From the NCBI GenBank assembly GCA_903915535.1, contig CAIWTJ010000093.1, positions 1 to 33,841 on the forward strand: DNA of 33,841 bases, read 5' to 3'. The position numbers and the translations under genes are program-made. The notes beneath the pieces are model-generated. The model saw nothing but the letters and a program-made list of their open reading frames with translations, had not been told where the DNA came from and ran no database searches. Every line of letters starts with the position of its first letter. Position 1 is the first letter of the stretch. This document shows positions 1 to 7,545 of the stretch, piece by piece. Source of the DNA: Enhydrobacter aerosaccus. Lineage in GTDB: Bacteria; Pseudomonadota; Alphaproteobacteria; Reyranellales; Reyranellaceae.

Positions 1-1
1 G

Positions 2-94
2 GTCGTGTCGCGCCCCAGCGCGAAGGTGAACGGCGGTACGATCCTGAAGGCCACGATGCCGGTGGGTGGAAAGCCCATGTTCAGCCACGCGTGA
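2..94 (+). CDS. C-terminal end of an unidentified protein (partial)
   Basis: An open frame enters from the left edge and stops at TGA 92-94. It gives about 30 residues, ending GGKPMFSHA. The next gene (ATG 106) starts 11 nt after this stop, which suggests one operon. The fragment is too short to assign to a family. Its coding status rests on the frame being open from the edge, on tight spacing to the following gene, and on codon use like its neighbours. Confidence 0.5.
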   Translation, partial: VVSRPSAKVNGGTILKATMPVGGKPMFSHA

Positions 95-105
95 GGGAGG
101 GTGTC

Positions 106-1062
106 ATGCGTGCATTGATTTTTGCGTTGTTGCTGTGCCTCGTGGGAGGGGCCGCGCAGGCAGAATATCCCGACAAGCCGGTGCGCATCATCGTGCCGTT
201 CACGGCCGGCGGCGCGCCCGACGTGGCCGCACGCCAGGCCGCGGCGCGGCTGACCGCGGGCCTCGGGCAGCAGTTCATCATCGACAACAAGCCCGGCGTC
301 GCGGGCAGCGTGGGCGCGGAGATCGCGGCCCGCGCGGCACCCGACGGCTATACGCTGCTGATGTTCACCAGCAGCCACGTGCTGAACAAGTTCCTGTACG
401 CGCGCGTGAACTACGACGCGCTGAAGGACTTCGTGCCGATCACCATAGTGACGCGCATTCCCTCGCTATTGGTCGTGCCGCCCTCGTCGCCGGCAAAGAC
501 GGTCAGCGAGTTCATCGCGCTCGCCAAGGCACAGCCCGGCAAGCTCAACTACGGCTCGGGCGGCGTCGGCACGCTGGCGCATCTGTCGGCGGAGGCTTTC
601 CGTCTCGCCACGGGCATCGACTATATCCACGTGCCTTACAAAGGTGCGCCGGACATCGTCCTGGCCCTGCTCAGCAAGCAGATCGACGTCGGCTTCCCGA
701 CCATGCCGACGGCGGTGCGGGCGGCCCAGCAGGGGACCCTGCGGGCGCTTGCCGTCACCAGTGCGAAGCGCACGGCGGCGATGCCCGAGGTGCCGACTTT
801 GCTGGAGGCCATGCCGAGCGGCGGCTTCGCGCTCGACGCCTGGCTTGGCCTCGCCGCGCCCGCCGGCACGCCGCAAGCGATCGTCGACAAGATTTACGCG
901 ACGCTGGCTGCTGCAGCGAAGGAACCGGCCTTCCGCGAGCAGCTCGGCAATGACGGTTCGGAGGTCGTGTTCAACACCCCCGCCGAATTCGCCGCCCAGG
1001 TGAAGGACGATGCCGAAACAGGCGAGGCGCTGATCAAGCGCGTCGGCGTGAAGCTGGAGTAG
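106..1062 (+). CDS. Bug/TctC-family tripartite tricarboxylate transporter receptor
   Basis: Periplasmic solute-binding protein of 318 residues, the usual family length. It starts with a Sec signal peptide (hydrophobic residues about 4-16, likely cleavage after AQA). Next come the family motif YPDKPVRIIVPFTAGG and, near residues 64-70, the GSVGAE stretch typical of Bug proteins. ATG 106 is preferred over the in-frame GTG 91 because a GAGGGAGGG ribosome site (94-102) lies just upstream and the signal peptide then starts cleanly. Bug proteins bind small carboxylates or related anions. The TctA/TctB membrane partners are not in the window, so this is an orphan receptor and its ligand cannot be read from the sequence. 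Confidence 0.9.
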   Translation: MRALIFALLLCLVGGAAQAEYPDKPVRIIVPFTAGGAPDVAARQAAARLTAGLGQQFIIDNKPGVAGSVGAEIAARAAPDGYTLLMFTSSHVLNKFLYARVNYDALKDFVPITIVTRIPSLLVVPPSSPAKTVSEFIALAKAQPGKLNYGSGGVGTLAHLSAEAFRLATGIDYIHVPYKGAPDIVLALLSKQIDVGFPTMPTAVRAAQQGTLRALAVTSAKRTAAMPEVPTLLEAMPSGGFALDAWLGLAAPAGTPQAIVDKIYATLAAAAKEPAFREQLGNDGSEVVFNTPAEFAAQVKDDAETGEALIKRVGVKLE

Positions 1063-1069
1063 TTCTTTT

Positions 1070-1156
1070 GGACCGCGAGCCTCCTCCGAATGATTGACCT
1101 CAGGTCAATCATTCGCCCTCGCTCATGAATCCGAGCGAGCCGGAGGCTCGCGGTCC
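1070..1156. repeat. Nested inverted repeat able to fold as a three-way junction
   Basis: Outer arms GGACCGCGAGCCTCC (1070-1084) and GGAGGCTCGCGGTCC (1142-1156) are perfect 15-bp complements. Inside are two further hairpins. The first, 1088-1114, has 13-bp perfect arms (GAATGATTGACCT) around a single C. The second, 1118-1139, has 7-bp arms (CTCGCTC/GAGCGAG) around 8 nt. The right side has an alternative fold, GCGAGCC-GGA-GGCTCGC at 1135-1151. The element sits between the convergent ends of the Bug gene (1062) and a RidA gene (1177). It could be a bidirectional terminator, a REP-like or MITE-like repeat, or a protein-binding palindrome. Confidence 0.85.
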
Positions 1157-1176
1157 GCATGAGCGTCAGTTCTCGA

Positions 1177-1581
1177 CTAACGCGGGCCTTTGCCGATATG
1201 CGCCACAGCCTCGATCTCGATCAGGGTTTTGGGCGATGCCAGCGCGCGGACCTCGACCATGGTCGAGGCCGGGAAGTTGCCGGTGAAGAATTCGCGGCGC
1301 GCCCGCCAGATCTTGTCGCCGCCGTTGCCGATGTCGGTGACGAACATGCTGATCTTCACCACGTCGTCCATGGTGCCGCCCGCCGCCTCGACCAGGCCCC
1401 GAATTTTCGCGAAGCAGGCCTTTGCCTGATCGTACTCGTCGAGGGCGGCCAGCGCCGCCTCGTCGCCCATCAGCGCCACCATGCCGGAGATATAGGCGAT
1501 GCCGTCGACGAGGAGGCAGTTCGACCAGCGCTCGGGCGGCGGCTCGGGCGCGATTGCAGAGGTGATGCGTCGAATGGGCAT
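1177..1581 (-). CDS. RidA/YjgF-family protein lacking the catalytic arginine
   Basis: A 134-residue protein of the RidA (YjgF/YER057c/UK114) fold, which forms trimers; in active members each inter-subunit pocket deaminates enamines and imines. The start at MPIRRIT is set by a cggag ribosome site and by alignment with the second copy at 3519-3920. The family glutamate is kept (IEIEA, E122). The arginine of the PARSCVEV motif of E. coli RidA (R105) is replaced by serine (PASTMVEV, S106), so ordinary 2-aminoacrylate deaminase activity is not expected. It is a close paralogue of the protein at 3519-3920, sharing the PEPPPERWSNCL segment (12-23). The frame stays open upstream of 1581, but that part is the shadow of the neighbouring gene. 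Confidence 0.88.
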   Translation of the reverse strand: MPIRRITSAIAPEPPPERWSNCLLVDGIAYISGMVALMGDEAALAALDEYDQAKACFAKIRGLVEAAGGTMDDVVKISMFVTDIGNGGDKIWRARREFFTGNFPASTMVEVRALASPKTLIEIEAVAHIGKGPR

Positions 1582-1683
1582 GAACGGCTCCGGTTGAGAC
1601 AGGCCCCAGCCCGTGGCTTTGTTCCTTGACGCCCCTGCCGACGATGGGGCCGACTTGGGGCGAGATCGGCTGGGGCGTGAACT

Positions 1684-2604
1684 ATGGACGATTGGAGGCC
1701 AGATCGAGCGGCCAAAAAAGCGGCGGTACCCGCTTCTTCCCTTTTTCTCGCCAGCACCTTTCACGCTTCGATCATTTTTGCTCTTCTCTCGGTCCCGCTG
1801 ATAACGCCCCCCGCGTCGGTGCCGAATGACGCCGTTGAACTCACGATCGAGCGGCAGACCGCCTCTGCGGCACCCGTGGTTCAACCGGCGGCTCCGCCGG
1901 AACCTCCCGTCGTCAGCCCTCCGGTTCAACCGCCCGTAACGGTTCCGCAGCAATCGGCATCCCAAGTGGACTCCGCACAACCTCCGACTTTGGAGAGCGC
2001 CGTCCCTGAACCGGAGCCTGCGCCGCAACCAACTCTGCGCGACTTTCCGAAGACCGAACCGGTTACCGCGAGGACGGAACAGAAAAAGCCAGTTCCCAAA
2101 GTCGATCCCAAGGCCGATCAAAAAGCCGATCCCAAGCCTGAGCCGAACAAGGCTCCTGTGCAGCCGCCGGCAGCGATACCACAAACGGCTTCACCACCAA
2201 CTCCGCCGCCGAACCAGGCAGACGTCGATCTCAGCAAGAAAGACGAACGCGCGGCGCGGCTGTGGGGAACAAGGTACTTCGAGCGGATGGGAATCAGGCC
2301 TTCGCACCAGGCTGTCCTGACAGGGACATCGGGACGCGCCTGTCCTCTGGACCCTCAACCCTACAAATTGGAGATAGCCGACAACAAACTAACGGTGACG
2401 AACGACTACGGAGTCATGTTCAGCATGACCGTCCCGGCAAACGGAGAAATCGATCAGATTTACAAGCGTCCTCCGATGGCCGGGGATCATTACATCAACG
2501 GGCCGGGGAAACGGGTGGAGTATCGAATGTTGGGCAATGTGAAGTCGGGAAAGCTGGAAATCTGGTACCTTGGCTGCGTCTACAAGCTCAACGTGTATGG
2601 GTGA
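1684..2604 (+). CDS. TonB-like proline-rich envelope protein, copy 1
   Basis: A 306-residue protein with a short charged N-terminus, one membrane span (about 18-42), a long proline- and acid/lysine-rich linker (about 60-187), and a compact C-terminal domain (188-306) with cysteines at 220 and 298. This is the general architecture of TonB and TolA, which span the periplasm. H27 in the membrane span, with a hydroxyl residue at 24, recalls the essential Ser/His pair in the TonB membrane helix. The C-terminal domain is not a TonB domain I recognise, and no ExbB/ExbD is in the window, so the role is unknown. ATG 1684 has a weak ribosome site; it is supported by the duplicate, which begins at the same point. 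Divergent from the RidA gene, 102 nt apart. Confidence 0.75.
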   Translation: MDDWRPDRAAKKAAVPASSLFLASTFHASIIFALLSVPLITPPASVPNDAVELTIERQTASAAPVVQPAAPPEPPVVSPPVQPPVTVPQQSASQVDSAQPPTLESAVPEPEPAPQPTLRDFPKTEPVTARTEQKKPVPKVDPKADQKADPKPEPNKAPVQPPAAIPQTASPPTPPPNQADVDLSKKDERAARLWGTRYFERMGIRPSHQAVLTGTSGRACPLDPQPYKLEIADNKLTVTNDYGVMFSMTVPANGEIDQIYKRPPMAGDHYINGPGKRVEYRMLGNVKSGKLEIWYLGCVYKLNVYG

Positions 2605-3457
2605 CTGGAGACCAGATCGAGCGGCCAAAAAAGCGGCAATACCCGCTTCTTCCATCCTGCTCGCCACCACATTTCACGCCTCGATCGTCTTTGCTCTTCT
2701 GTGGCTCCCGCTAACAAAGCCGCCCGCGTTGATGCCGGGTGACGCCGTTGAGCTCACGATTGAACGGCAGGCAGTGGCTACGGCGGAACCTCCTGTCGTC
2801 AGCCCTCCGATTCAACCGCCCGCACCGGTTCCGGAGCCATCGGCACCGCAAGCGGAGCCGGCACCGGCTCCCACATTGGAGAGTGCAGTCCCTGAACCAG
2901 AGCCTGCACCGCAACCAACTCTGCGCGACTTTCCGAAGACGGAACCGGTTATCGCCAAGGGGGAACAGAAAAAGCCGGCGCCCGCGGCCGATCCCAAACC
3001 TCAGTCGAGCAAGGCTCCCGTGCCGCCAGCGGAGGGAAAACCACAAACCGCTTCGCCACCAACTCCGCTGCCGAACCAGGCGGATGTCGACCCCAGCAAA
3101 ATAAATGAACGCGCCGCGCGGCTGTGGGGCACGAAGTATTTCGAGCGGATGGGCATAAGGCCTTCGCACCAGGCAACGCTGACAGGGAAATCAGGACGTG
3201 CCTGCCCTCTGGACCCTGAGCCCTACAAATTGGAGATAGCCGATAACAAATTCACGGTGACGAACGATTACGGAATAATGTTCAGCATCGCCGTTCCGGC
3301 AGATGGAGAAATCTATCAGCTATATAAGCGTCCTCCGATGGCGGGCGATCACATCGCGCCAGGGAAATGGATGGAGTATAAAATGATCGGGAATGTGAAG
3401 ACAGGAAAGCTGGTCATTTGGGCCGCCAACTGCGTCTACACGCTCAATCTATATTGA
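2597..3457 (+). CDS. TonB-like proline-rich envelope protein, copy 2 (tandem paralogue)
   Basis: A 286-residue paralogue of the preceding protein. The start ATG 2597 lies inside the last codons of copy 1 (8-nt overlap), so translation is probably coupled. The first 35 residues match copy 1 nearly throughout, including H27 and the hydroxyl residue at 24 (here Thr). The C-terminal domain (from about residue 171) keeps both cysteines and by eye about four of five residues. The proline-rich linker differs in length and sequence but keeps the block PTLRDFPKTEPV. Nucleotide identity is still high in many stretches, pointing to recent duplication. ATG 2597 rather than the upstream in-frame ATG 2570 is chosen because homology with copy 1 begins there. 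Confidence 0.75.
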   Translation: MGDWRPDRAAKKAAIPASSILLATTFHASIVFALLWLPLTKPPALMPGDAVELTIERQAVATAEPPVVSPPIQPPAPVPEPSAPQAEPAPAPTLESAVPEPEPAPQPTLRDFPKTEPVIAKGEQKKPAPAADPKPQSSKAPVPPAEGKPQTASPPTPLPNQADVDPSKINERAARLWGTKYFERMGIRPSHQATLTGKSGRACPLDPEPYKLEIADNKFTVTNDYGIMFSIAVPADGEIYQLYKRPPMAGDHIAPGKWMEYKMIGNVKTGKLVIWAANCVYTLNLY

Positions 3458-3518
3458 TAGGCGGCATCCAACTCACTCACCGGCGCACCGGACGCGTTTG
3501 CGCTATTTCACGTGCCCC

Positions 3519-3920
3519 TCATCGCGGACCCTTGCCGATATGCGCGATGGCGTTGATCTCGACCGTGGTCTCGGGCGTCGCCAGCGCCGCCACCTGGACC
3601 AGGGTCGAGGTCGGGAAGTTGCCCTTGAAGTATTCGGCGCGGGCCTTCCAGACCTTGGTGTTGTTCTTGATGTTGGTCACGTAGATCTGGACCATTGTGA
3701 CGTCGGCCATGGTGCCGCCCGCGGCCTCGAGCATGCCCTTGATCTTGTCGAAGATCACCTTGGTCTGCTCGTACTCGTCCAGCTTGGCGAGCGCCTCCGT
3801 TCCGAGGCTGGTCGCGGTCATGCCCGAGACGTAGGCGATGCCGTCGCAGACCAGGCAGTTGGACCATCTTTCGGGAGGCGGCTCGGGGACGGAAGGCGAG
3901 GTCACGCGGCGAATGGTCAT
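3519..3920 (-). CDS. RidA/YjgF-family protein lacking the catalytic arginine, second copy
   Basis: A 133-residue RidA-fold protein, clearly paralogous to the one at 1177-1581: same TIRR/PIRR start, PEPPPERWSNCL at 12-23, and end HIGKGPR. It also has serine (S105 in FPTSTLVQV) where active RidA has arginine, while the family glutamate is kept (E121). The start at 3920 is shared in position with the paralogue. It is divergent from the acyl-CoA synthetase gene with a 40-nt gap, so their promoters must overlap. It may bind a metabolite in the trimer cleft without deaminating it; that is inference. Confidence 0.88.
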   Translation of the reverse strand: MTIRRVTSPSVPEPPPERWSNCLVCDGIAYVSGMTATSLGTEALAKLDEYEQTKVIFDKIKGMLEAAGGTMADVTMVQIYVTNIKNNTKVWKARAEYFKGNFPTSTLVQVAALATPETTVEINAIAHIGKGPR

Positions 3921-3960
3921 GGCTGTCTCCTTGGTTCGATCGACCGAGTATACTCACGCC

Positions 3961-6048
3961 ATGAACGATCTTTTTAGCGCTCTCTTCGCCCCAAAACGCA
4001 TTGCCCTGATCGGCGCTTCCGCCGACGAGAAGAAGACGACCTCGCGGCCGCAGCGGTTCCTGCTGAAGCATGGCTACGCGGGAGAAATCCTGCCGGTGAA
4101 CCCGGGCCGCGCCGAGATCATGGGGGCGAAGGCCTACAAGAGCCTCGACGCGATCGAGGGCGAGATCGATCACGCGTACATCCTGCTGAACGGCAAGGAC
4201 GCGGTCGAGGCCCTCGCAGCCTGCGGGCGGCGCGGCGTCAAGGTGGCCTCGATCCTGGCCGGCGGCTTCGCCGATGGCGGCGCGGCGGGTGCCTCGATGC
4301 AGGACGAGTTGGTGCGCATCGTGAAAGAGACCGGCATCCGGCTGGTCGGGCCCAACAGCATCGGCACCGTCAGCACCGATCCCGCGATGGCACTGACCGC
4401 CAACGCAGCCTTCGCCGTCGAGAAATTGCGCACCGGATCGTGGGGACTCGTCAGCCAGAGCGGCAGTCTTATTGGCGCGCTGCTCTCTCGCGCCGATGCG
4501 CGCGGCATCGGATTCTCGCGGCTGATCTCGGTCGGCAACGAGGTCGACCTTGCCGTTGGCGAGATCGCCGACCTGATGGTCGACGATCCCAAGACCAAGG
4601 CGATCATCCTGTTCATGGAAACCCTGCGCGATGGCGACCGCCTCGCGCATGCCGCGCGCCGCGCCCATGCGGCCGGCAAGCCGGTGATCGTCTACAAGCT
4701 CGGCCGTTCCGACATCGGCCAGGAACTGGCCAAGTCGCACACCGGCGCGATCGCGGGCTCCGACGCCACGTTCGACGCCTTCTGCCGCCGCCACGGCATC
4801 GCGCGCGTGTCGATGTTCGAATCGCTGGTCGATGTGCCGGCGCTGCTGATCGACCGGCCGCCGCCAACCGGAAAGCGGGTCGCGGTCGCCACGACGACCG
4901 GCGGCGGTGCCGCCATGGTGGTCGACAGCATGGCGATGGCGGGTCTCGACATCGCCGACCCGCCGCAGGTGCTGGTCGACTGGCTGAAGCCTTTCGGCAT
5001 CGCGGCAGGCGAGGGCAAGCTGGTCGACCTGACGCTTGCCGGCGCCAAGCCCGAGATCGTAGCCGGCACGATCGAACGCCTGCTGGCCGATCCGAACAAC
5101 GATGCCGCGATTTTCGTGGTGGGATCGTCGGCGCAGTTCAATCCAGAACTGGCCGTCGAGCCGCTGCTGCGCTTCGCCAAGTCGGCGAAGCCCTTCGCCG
5201 TGTCGCTGACGCCGGCCGCCGAGAAGTCGCTGGCTCTGCTGACGGCCGCAGGTGTGCCGGCGTTCCGTCACCCCGAGTCGTGCGCCGAGGCGATGGCGCT
5301 CTGCCTGCTGCGGCCGACGCCGCAGCCGGTTCCCAGGCTCGATGCACCCGCCAAGGCCGCGCTCGATGCCTTGGAGGCCGGTCGAGCGTCGGGGTTCGAC
5401 GAACGTCGGGCGTCGGCGCTGTTCGCGGCGCTCGGCGTGCCCATGGCCAAGGCGGTCACCGTGCCCGACGCACGCCGGGTCGGCTCGGCGGTCGCAGAGG
5501 TGGGCGCTCCGGTGGCGCTGAAGATCCTGTCCGCCGACATCCCGCACAAGACCGAGGCGGGCGGCGTGGCCCTGGGCCTCATGGATGGGCAGGCCGCCGC
5601 GGTGGCCGCGCGCGAGATCGAAGCGCGGGTGAAGTCGCATTCGCCCAAGGCGAAGCTCGACGGCTTTCTGGTGCAGAAGATGGAGAAGGGCCTGGCCGAG
5701 GTGATCCTGGGCTTCCGCCGCGATCCGCTGGTGGGACCCACGATCACCGTGGGCCTGGGCGGCGTGCTGGCCGAGATCTACAAGGACGCCTCGACGCGGC
5801 TCGCGCCGGTCGACGCGGCGGAGGCGCTGCAGATGATAGAGGAGGTGAAAGGCCTCGCCACGATCCGTGGCTACCGCAACCTGCCCAAGGGCGATGTCGC
5901 GGCGCTGGCGAAGACGATCGCGGCCTTCTCGTCGCTGGCGCATGCGTCGTTTGCCGCCGTGTCGGAGGCCGAGATCAATCCGCTCCTGATCAAGCGCGAG
6001 GGCGAAGGCGTCGTGGCGGTCGACGGTTTGGTGGTGTTGAAGGGCTAA
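3961..6048 (+). CDS. NDP-forming acyl-CoA synthetase (acetate-CoA ligase family), fused alpha-beta form
   Basis: A 695-residue fused acyl-CoA synthetase of the ADP-forming superfamily. It interconverts acyl-CoA and ADP+Pi with acid, CoA and ATP. Domain order: CoA-binding Rossmann domain (about 5-130, with IALIGAS), two succinyl-CoA-ligase-like flavodoxin domains (about 150-455), and an ATP-grasp domain (about 475-695). The phosphohistidine motif KSHTGAIAGSDA gives H260. GSWGLVSQSGS (159-169) is another family signature. ATG 3961 is chosen because the family N-terminus begins there; upstream the frame overlaps the RidA gene on the other strand. The acid substrate cannot be told from sequence. 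The gene is monocistronic and converges on phhA. Confidence 0.9.
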   Translation: MNDLFSALFAPKRIALIGASADEKKTTSRPQRFLLKHGYAGEILPVNPGRAEIMGAKAYKSLDAIEGEIDHAYILLNGKDAVEALAACGRRGVKVASILAGGFADGGAAGASMQDELVRIVKETGIRLVGPNSIGTVSTDPAMALTANAAFAVEKLRTGSWGLVSQSGSLIGALLSRADARGIGFSRLISVGNEVDLAVGEIADLMVDDPKTKAIILFMETLRDGDRLAHAARRAHAAGKPVIVYKLGRSDIGQELAKSHTGAIAGSDATFDAFCRRHGIARVSMFESLVDVPALLIDRPPPTGKRVAVATTTGGGAAMVVDSMAMAGLDIADPPQVLVDWLKPFGIAAGEGKLVDLTLAGAKPEIVAGTIERLLADPNNDAAIFVVGSSAQFNPELAVEPLLRFAKSAKPFAVSLTPAAEKSLALLTAAGVPAFRHPESCAEAMALCLLRPTPQPVPRLDAPAKAALDALEAGRASGFDERRASALFAALGVPMAKAVTVPDARRVGSAVAEVGAPVALKILSADIPHKTEAGGVALGLMDGQAAAVAAREIEARVKSHSPKAKLDGFLVQKMEKGLAEVILGFRRDPLVGPTITVGLGGVLAEIYKDASTRLAPVDAAEALQMIEEVKGLATIRGYRNLPKGDVAALAKTIAAFSSLAHASFAAVSEAEINPLLIKREGEGVVAVDGLVVLKG

Positions 6049-6051
6049 AAT

Positions 6052-6070
6052 CGCGCAATTTTGTTGCGCG
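6052..6070 (-). terminator. Probable terminator for phhA, between convergent genes
   Basis: Perfect 7-bp stem CGCGCAA (6052-6058) and TTGCGCG (6064-6070) around a 5-nt loop. Read on the minus strand, the stem is followed at once by ATTTTAG, a short U-run, so it best serves phhA transcripts. On the plus strand the stem is followed by G-rich sequence, so it would only weakly stop the synthetase transcript. Confidence 0.55.
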
Positions 6071-6166
6071 GAGGGGGTGGCGGATTCCGGTACAAATCGC
6101 GAGAAACCCTTGTGCCATCGATATCGGAGGTGTCCCCAAAAGTCGGTGCACACCGCGTCATCTTTT

Positions 6167-6919
6167 TCAGGCGAGGCGGGTCTCCGCCGCCTCGAAGAGC
6201 TGACGGAAGTCGTCGAGCACAAAGTAGGTGTGCTGGAGTTTGTCGATCTCGTAGGGGCGACGCATCACCCGCGCGGCCTCGAAGGGCAGGCGCTGGACGC
6301 CTTCGCCGTCGATCGCGTGCGTTACCTCCCGGGCGGAAGAGAGAATGCCGGCACCGTAAATCTTGAGGCCGGTGGGCGTGCGGATCAGGCCGAACTCGAC
6401 CGTGTACCAGTAGAGCCGCGCCAGAAGGTCGATGTCGGCGCCGGCTTCCATCGCGCGCTGGCCGTAGCGCTGCATGTAGTCGGCGAAGACCTCGTTCGAG
6501 AGCAGCGGCACGTGGCCAAAGAAATCGTGAAACAGGTCGGGCTCGACCAGATAGTCGAGCTCGGCACGCGTGCGGAGCCACACCGTCACCGGAAAGCGCC
6601 GATGCGCGAGATGGTCGTAGAAGGCGGCGTCGGGGATGAGGCCGGGCACGCCCACGATCCGCCAGCCGGTGAGCGCCTCGAGCTTCGCGTTGACGGCGTC
6701 GAAGTCGGGAATGGCGTCGCCGATGCCGAGCGTGCGTAGCCCCTCGAGGAATTCGGCGCAGGCGTGCTTTTCCGCCAGCGCGCTTTGCCGCTCGACCAGC
6801 AACCGCCACACCGCCTGATCCTCGTCAGAATAGACATCGGCGTGCTGCGGCACGGTCCAGTCGGGTGCCATGTGCGCGTAGTCGCCGCGCAGGGTGTCGA
6901 GGGGAGCGAGGGTGTTCAT
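6167..6919 (-). CDS. phhA: Phenylalanine 4-hydroxylase
   Basis: A 250-residue monomeric bacterial phenylalanine 4-hydroxylase, which makes tyrosine from phenylalanine with O2 and a pterin cofactor. The iron facial triad is visible: H131 and H136 in DLFHDFFGHVPLL and E175 in YWYTVEFGL. Length and the lack of a regulatory domain fit the bacterial form. The start MNTLAPLD is the first ATG after the intergenic gap. It is divergent from an Lrp/AsnC-type regulator with an AT-rich palindrome between them, suggesting amino-acid-responsive control. No pterin-4a-carbinolamine dehydratase (PhhB) is in the window. Confidence 0.95.
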   Translation of the reverse strand: MNTLAPLDTLRGDYAHMAPDWTVPQHADVYSDEDQAVWRLLVERQSALAEKHACAEFLEGLRTLGIGDAIPDFDAVNAKLEALTGWRIVGVPGLIPDAAFYDHLAHRRFPVTVWLRTRAELDYLVEPDLFHDFFGHVPLLSNEVFADYMQRYGQRAMEAGADIDLLARLYWYTVEFGLIRTPTGLKIYGAGILSSAREVTHAIDGEGVQRLPFEAARVMRRPYEIDKLQHTYFVLDDFRQLFEAAETRLA

Positions 6920-6979
6920 GCCCGGAATATGGGGTGCGACCCCCTAGCGAATCCCGGCGAAGTTGGCCTGCCGAAGGGC

Positions 6980-7020
6980 CTATTTTAGTGATAATATTCA
7001 TAGAATAGATAATTTTAGGT
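6980..7020. promoter_or_regulatory. AT-rich palindromic control region between phhA and the Lrp-type gene
   Basis: This stretch is strikingly AT-rich in a GC-rich window. It contains the inverted repeat TATTC-ATA-GAATA (6995-7007) and a direct repeat GATAAT (6990-6995 and 7008-7013) spaced 18 bp. Lrp/AsnC proteins favour AT-rich imperfect palindromes near their own genes, so this is a plausible binding site for the adjacent regulator. AGGTG at 7017-7021 would be the ribosome site for ATG 7031. Confidence 0.5.
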
Positions 7021-7030
7021 GAAAATCTCC

Positions 7031-7501
7031 ATGATCGAGCTCGATGACATAGACAGACGCATCGTGGCGGCCCTGCAGGCCGAGGGACGCCTGCCGATGG
7101 TCGATCTCGCCGACAAGGTCGGCCTGTCGCCGACGCCCTGCCAGCGCCGGGTGAAGCGGCTGGAAGAGGAGGGGGTGATCGCGCGCTACGCGGCCCTCGT
7201 GGCGCCCCCTGCGCTGGGCTTCGAACTGCAGGCGATGGTGCAGGTGACCCTGGACGATCATTCCGAGAAGACCGTCGAGGCGTTCGAGGCGGCGATCCGG
7301 GCCCGGCGCGAGGTGGTGGCCTGCTATGCCATGACGGGCGACATGGACTTCCTGCTGCATGTGCAGACGAGAGATCTCGCGAGCTTCAGCGATTTCGCGA
7401 TGAAGGCGCTGCTGCGCCTGCCGGGCGTCCGCGGCACGCGGTCCTCCTTCATCATGCAGGAAGTGAAGAGCGACCTCGCGTGGGCTCCACGCCCGGCCTA
7501 A
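7031..7501 (+). CDS. Lrp/AsnC-family transcriptional regulator
   Basis: A 156-residue regulator with an N-terminal winged helix-turn-helix (LDDIDRRIVAAL to about residue 55; recognition part SPTPCQRRVKRL) and a C-terminal RAM/AsnC ligand-binding domain (about 65-145, with CYAMTGDMDFLL). Such proteins form octamers and sense amino acids. ATG 7031 is preferred to GTG 7019 because AGGTG (7017-7021) then sits at ribosome-site distance and the protein starts right before the family motif. Being divergent from phhA, it most likely controls phenylalanine hydroxylation and itself. The M20 gene follows 44 nt downstream and may be co-transcribed. Confidence 0.9.
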   Translation: MIELDDIDRRIVAALQAEGRLPMVDLADKVGLSPTPCQRRVKRLEEEGVIARYAALVAPPALGFELQAMVQVTLDDHSEKTVEAFEAAIRARREVVACYAMTGDMDFLLHVQTRDLASFSDFAMKALLRLPGVRGTRSSFIMQEVKSDLAWAPRPA

Positions 7502-7545
7502 GATGGGCCCAGCTTCGATCGCCCAAGTTTCACCCGGAGTTTTGC

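Noticed and set aside
1646..1676. Three GGGGC repeats upstream of the first TonB-like gene
   Set aside because: Irregular spacing and low complexity; no support as an operator.
3508..6222. Very long open frame on the minus strand (904 codons) opposite the acyl-CoA synthetase
   Set aside because: It is rich in Arg, His, Gln and Asp and has no domain; it is the GC-driven shadow of the synthetase, and only its far end overlaps the true RidA gene in another frame.
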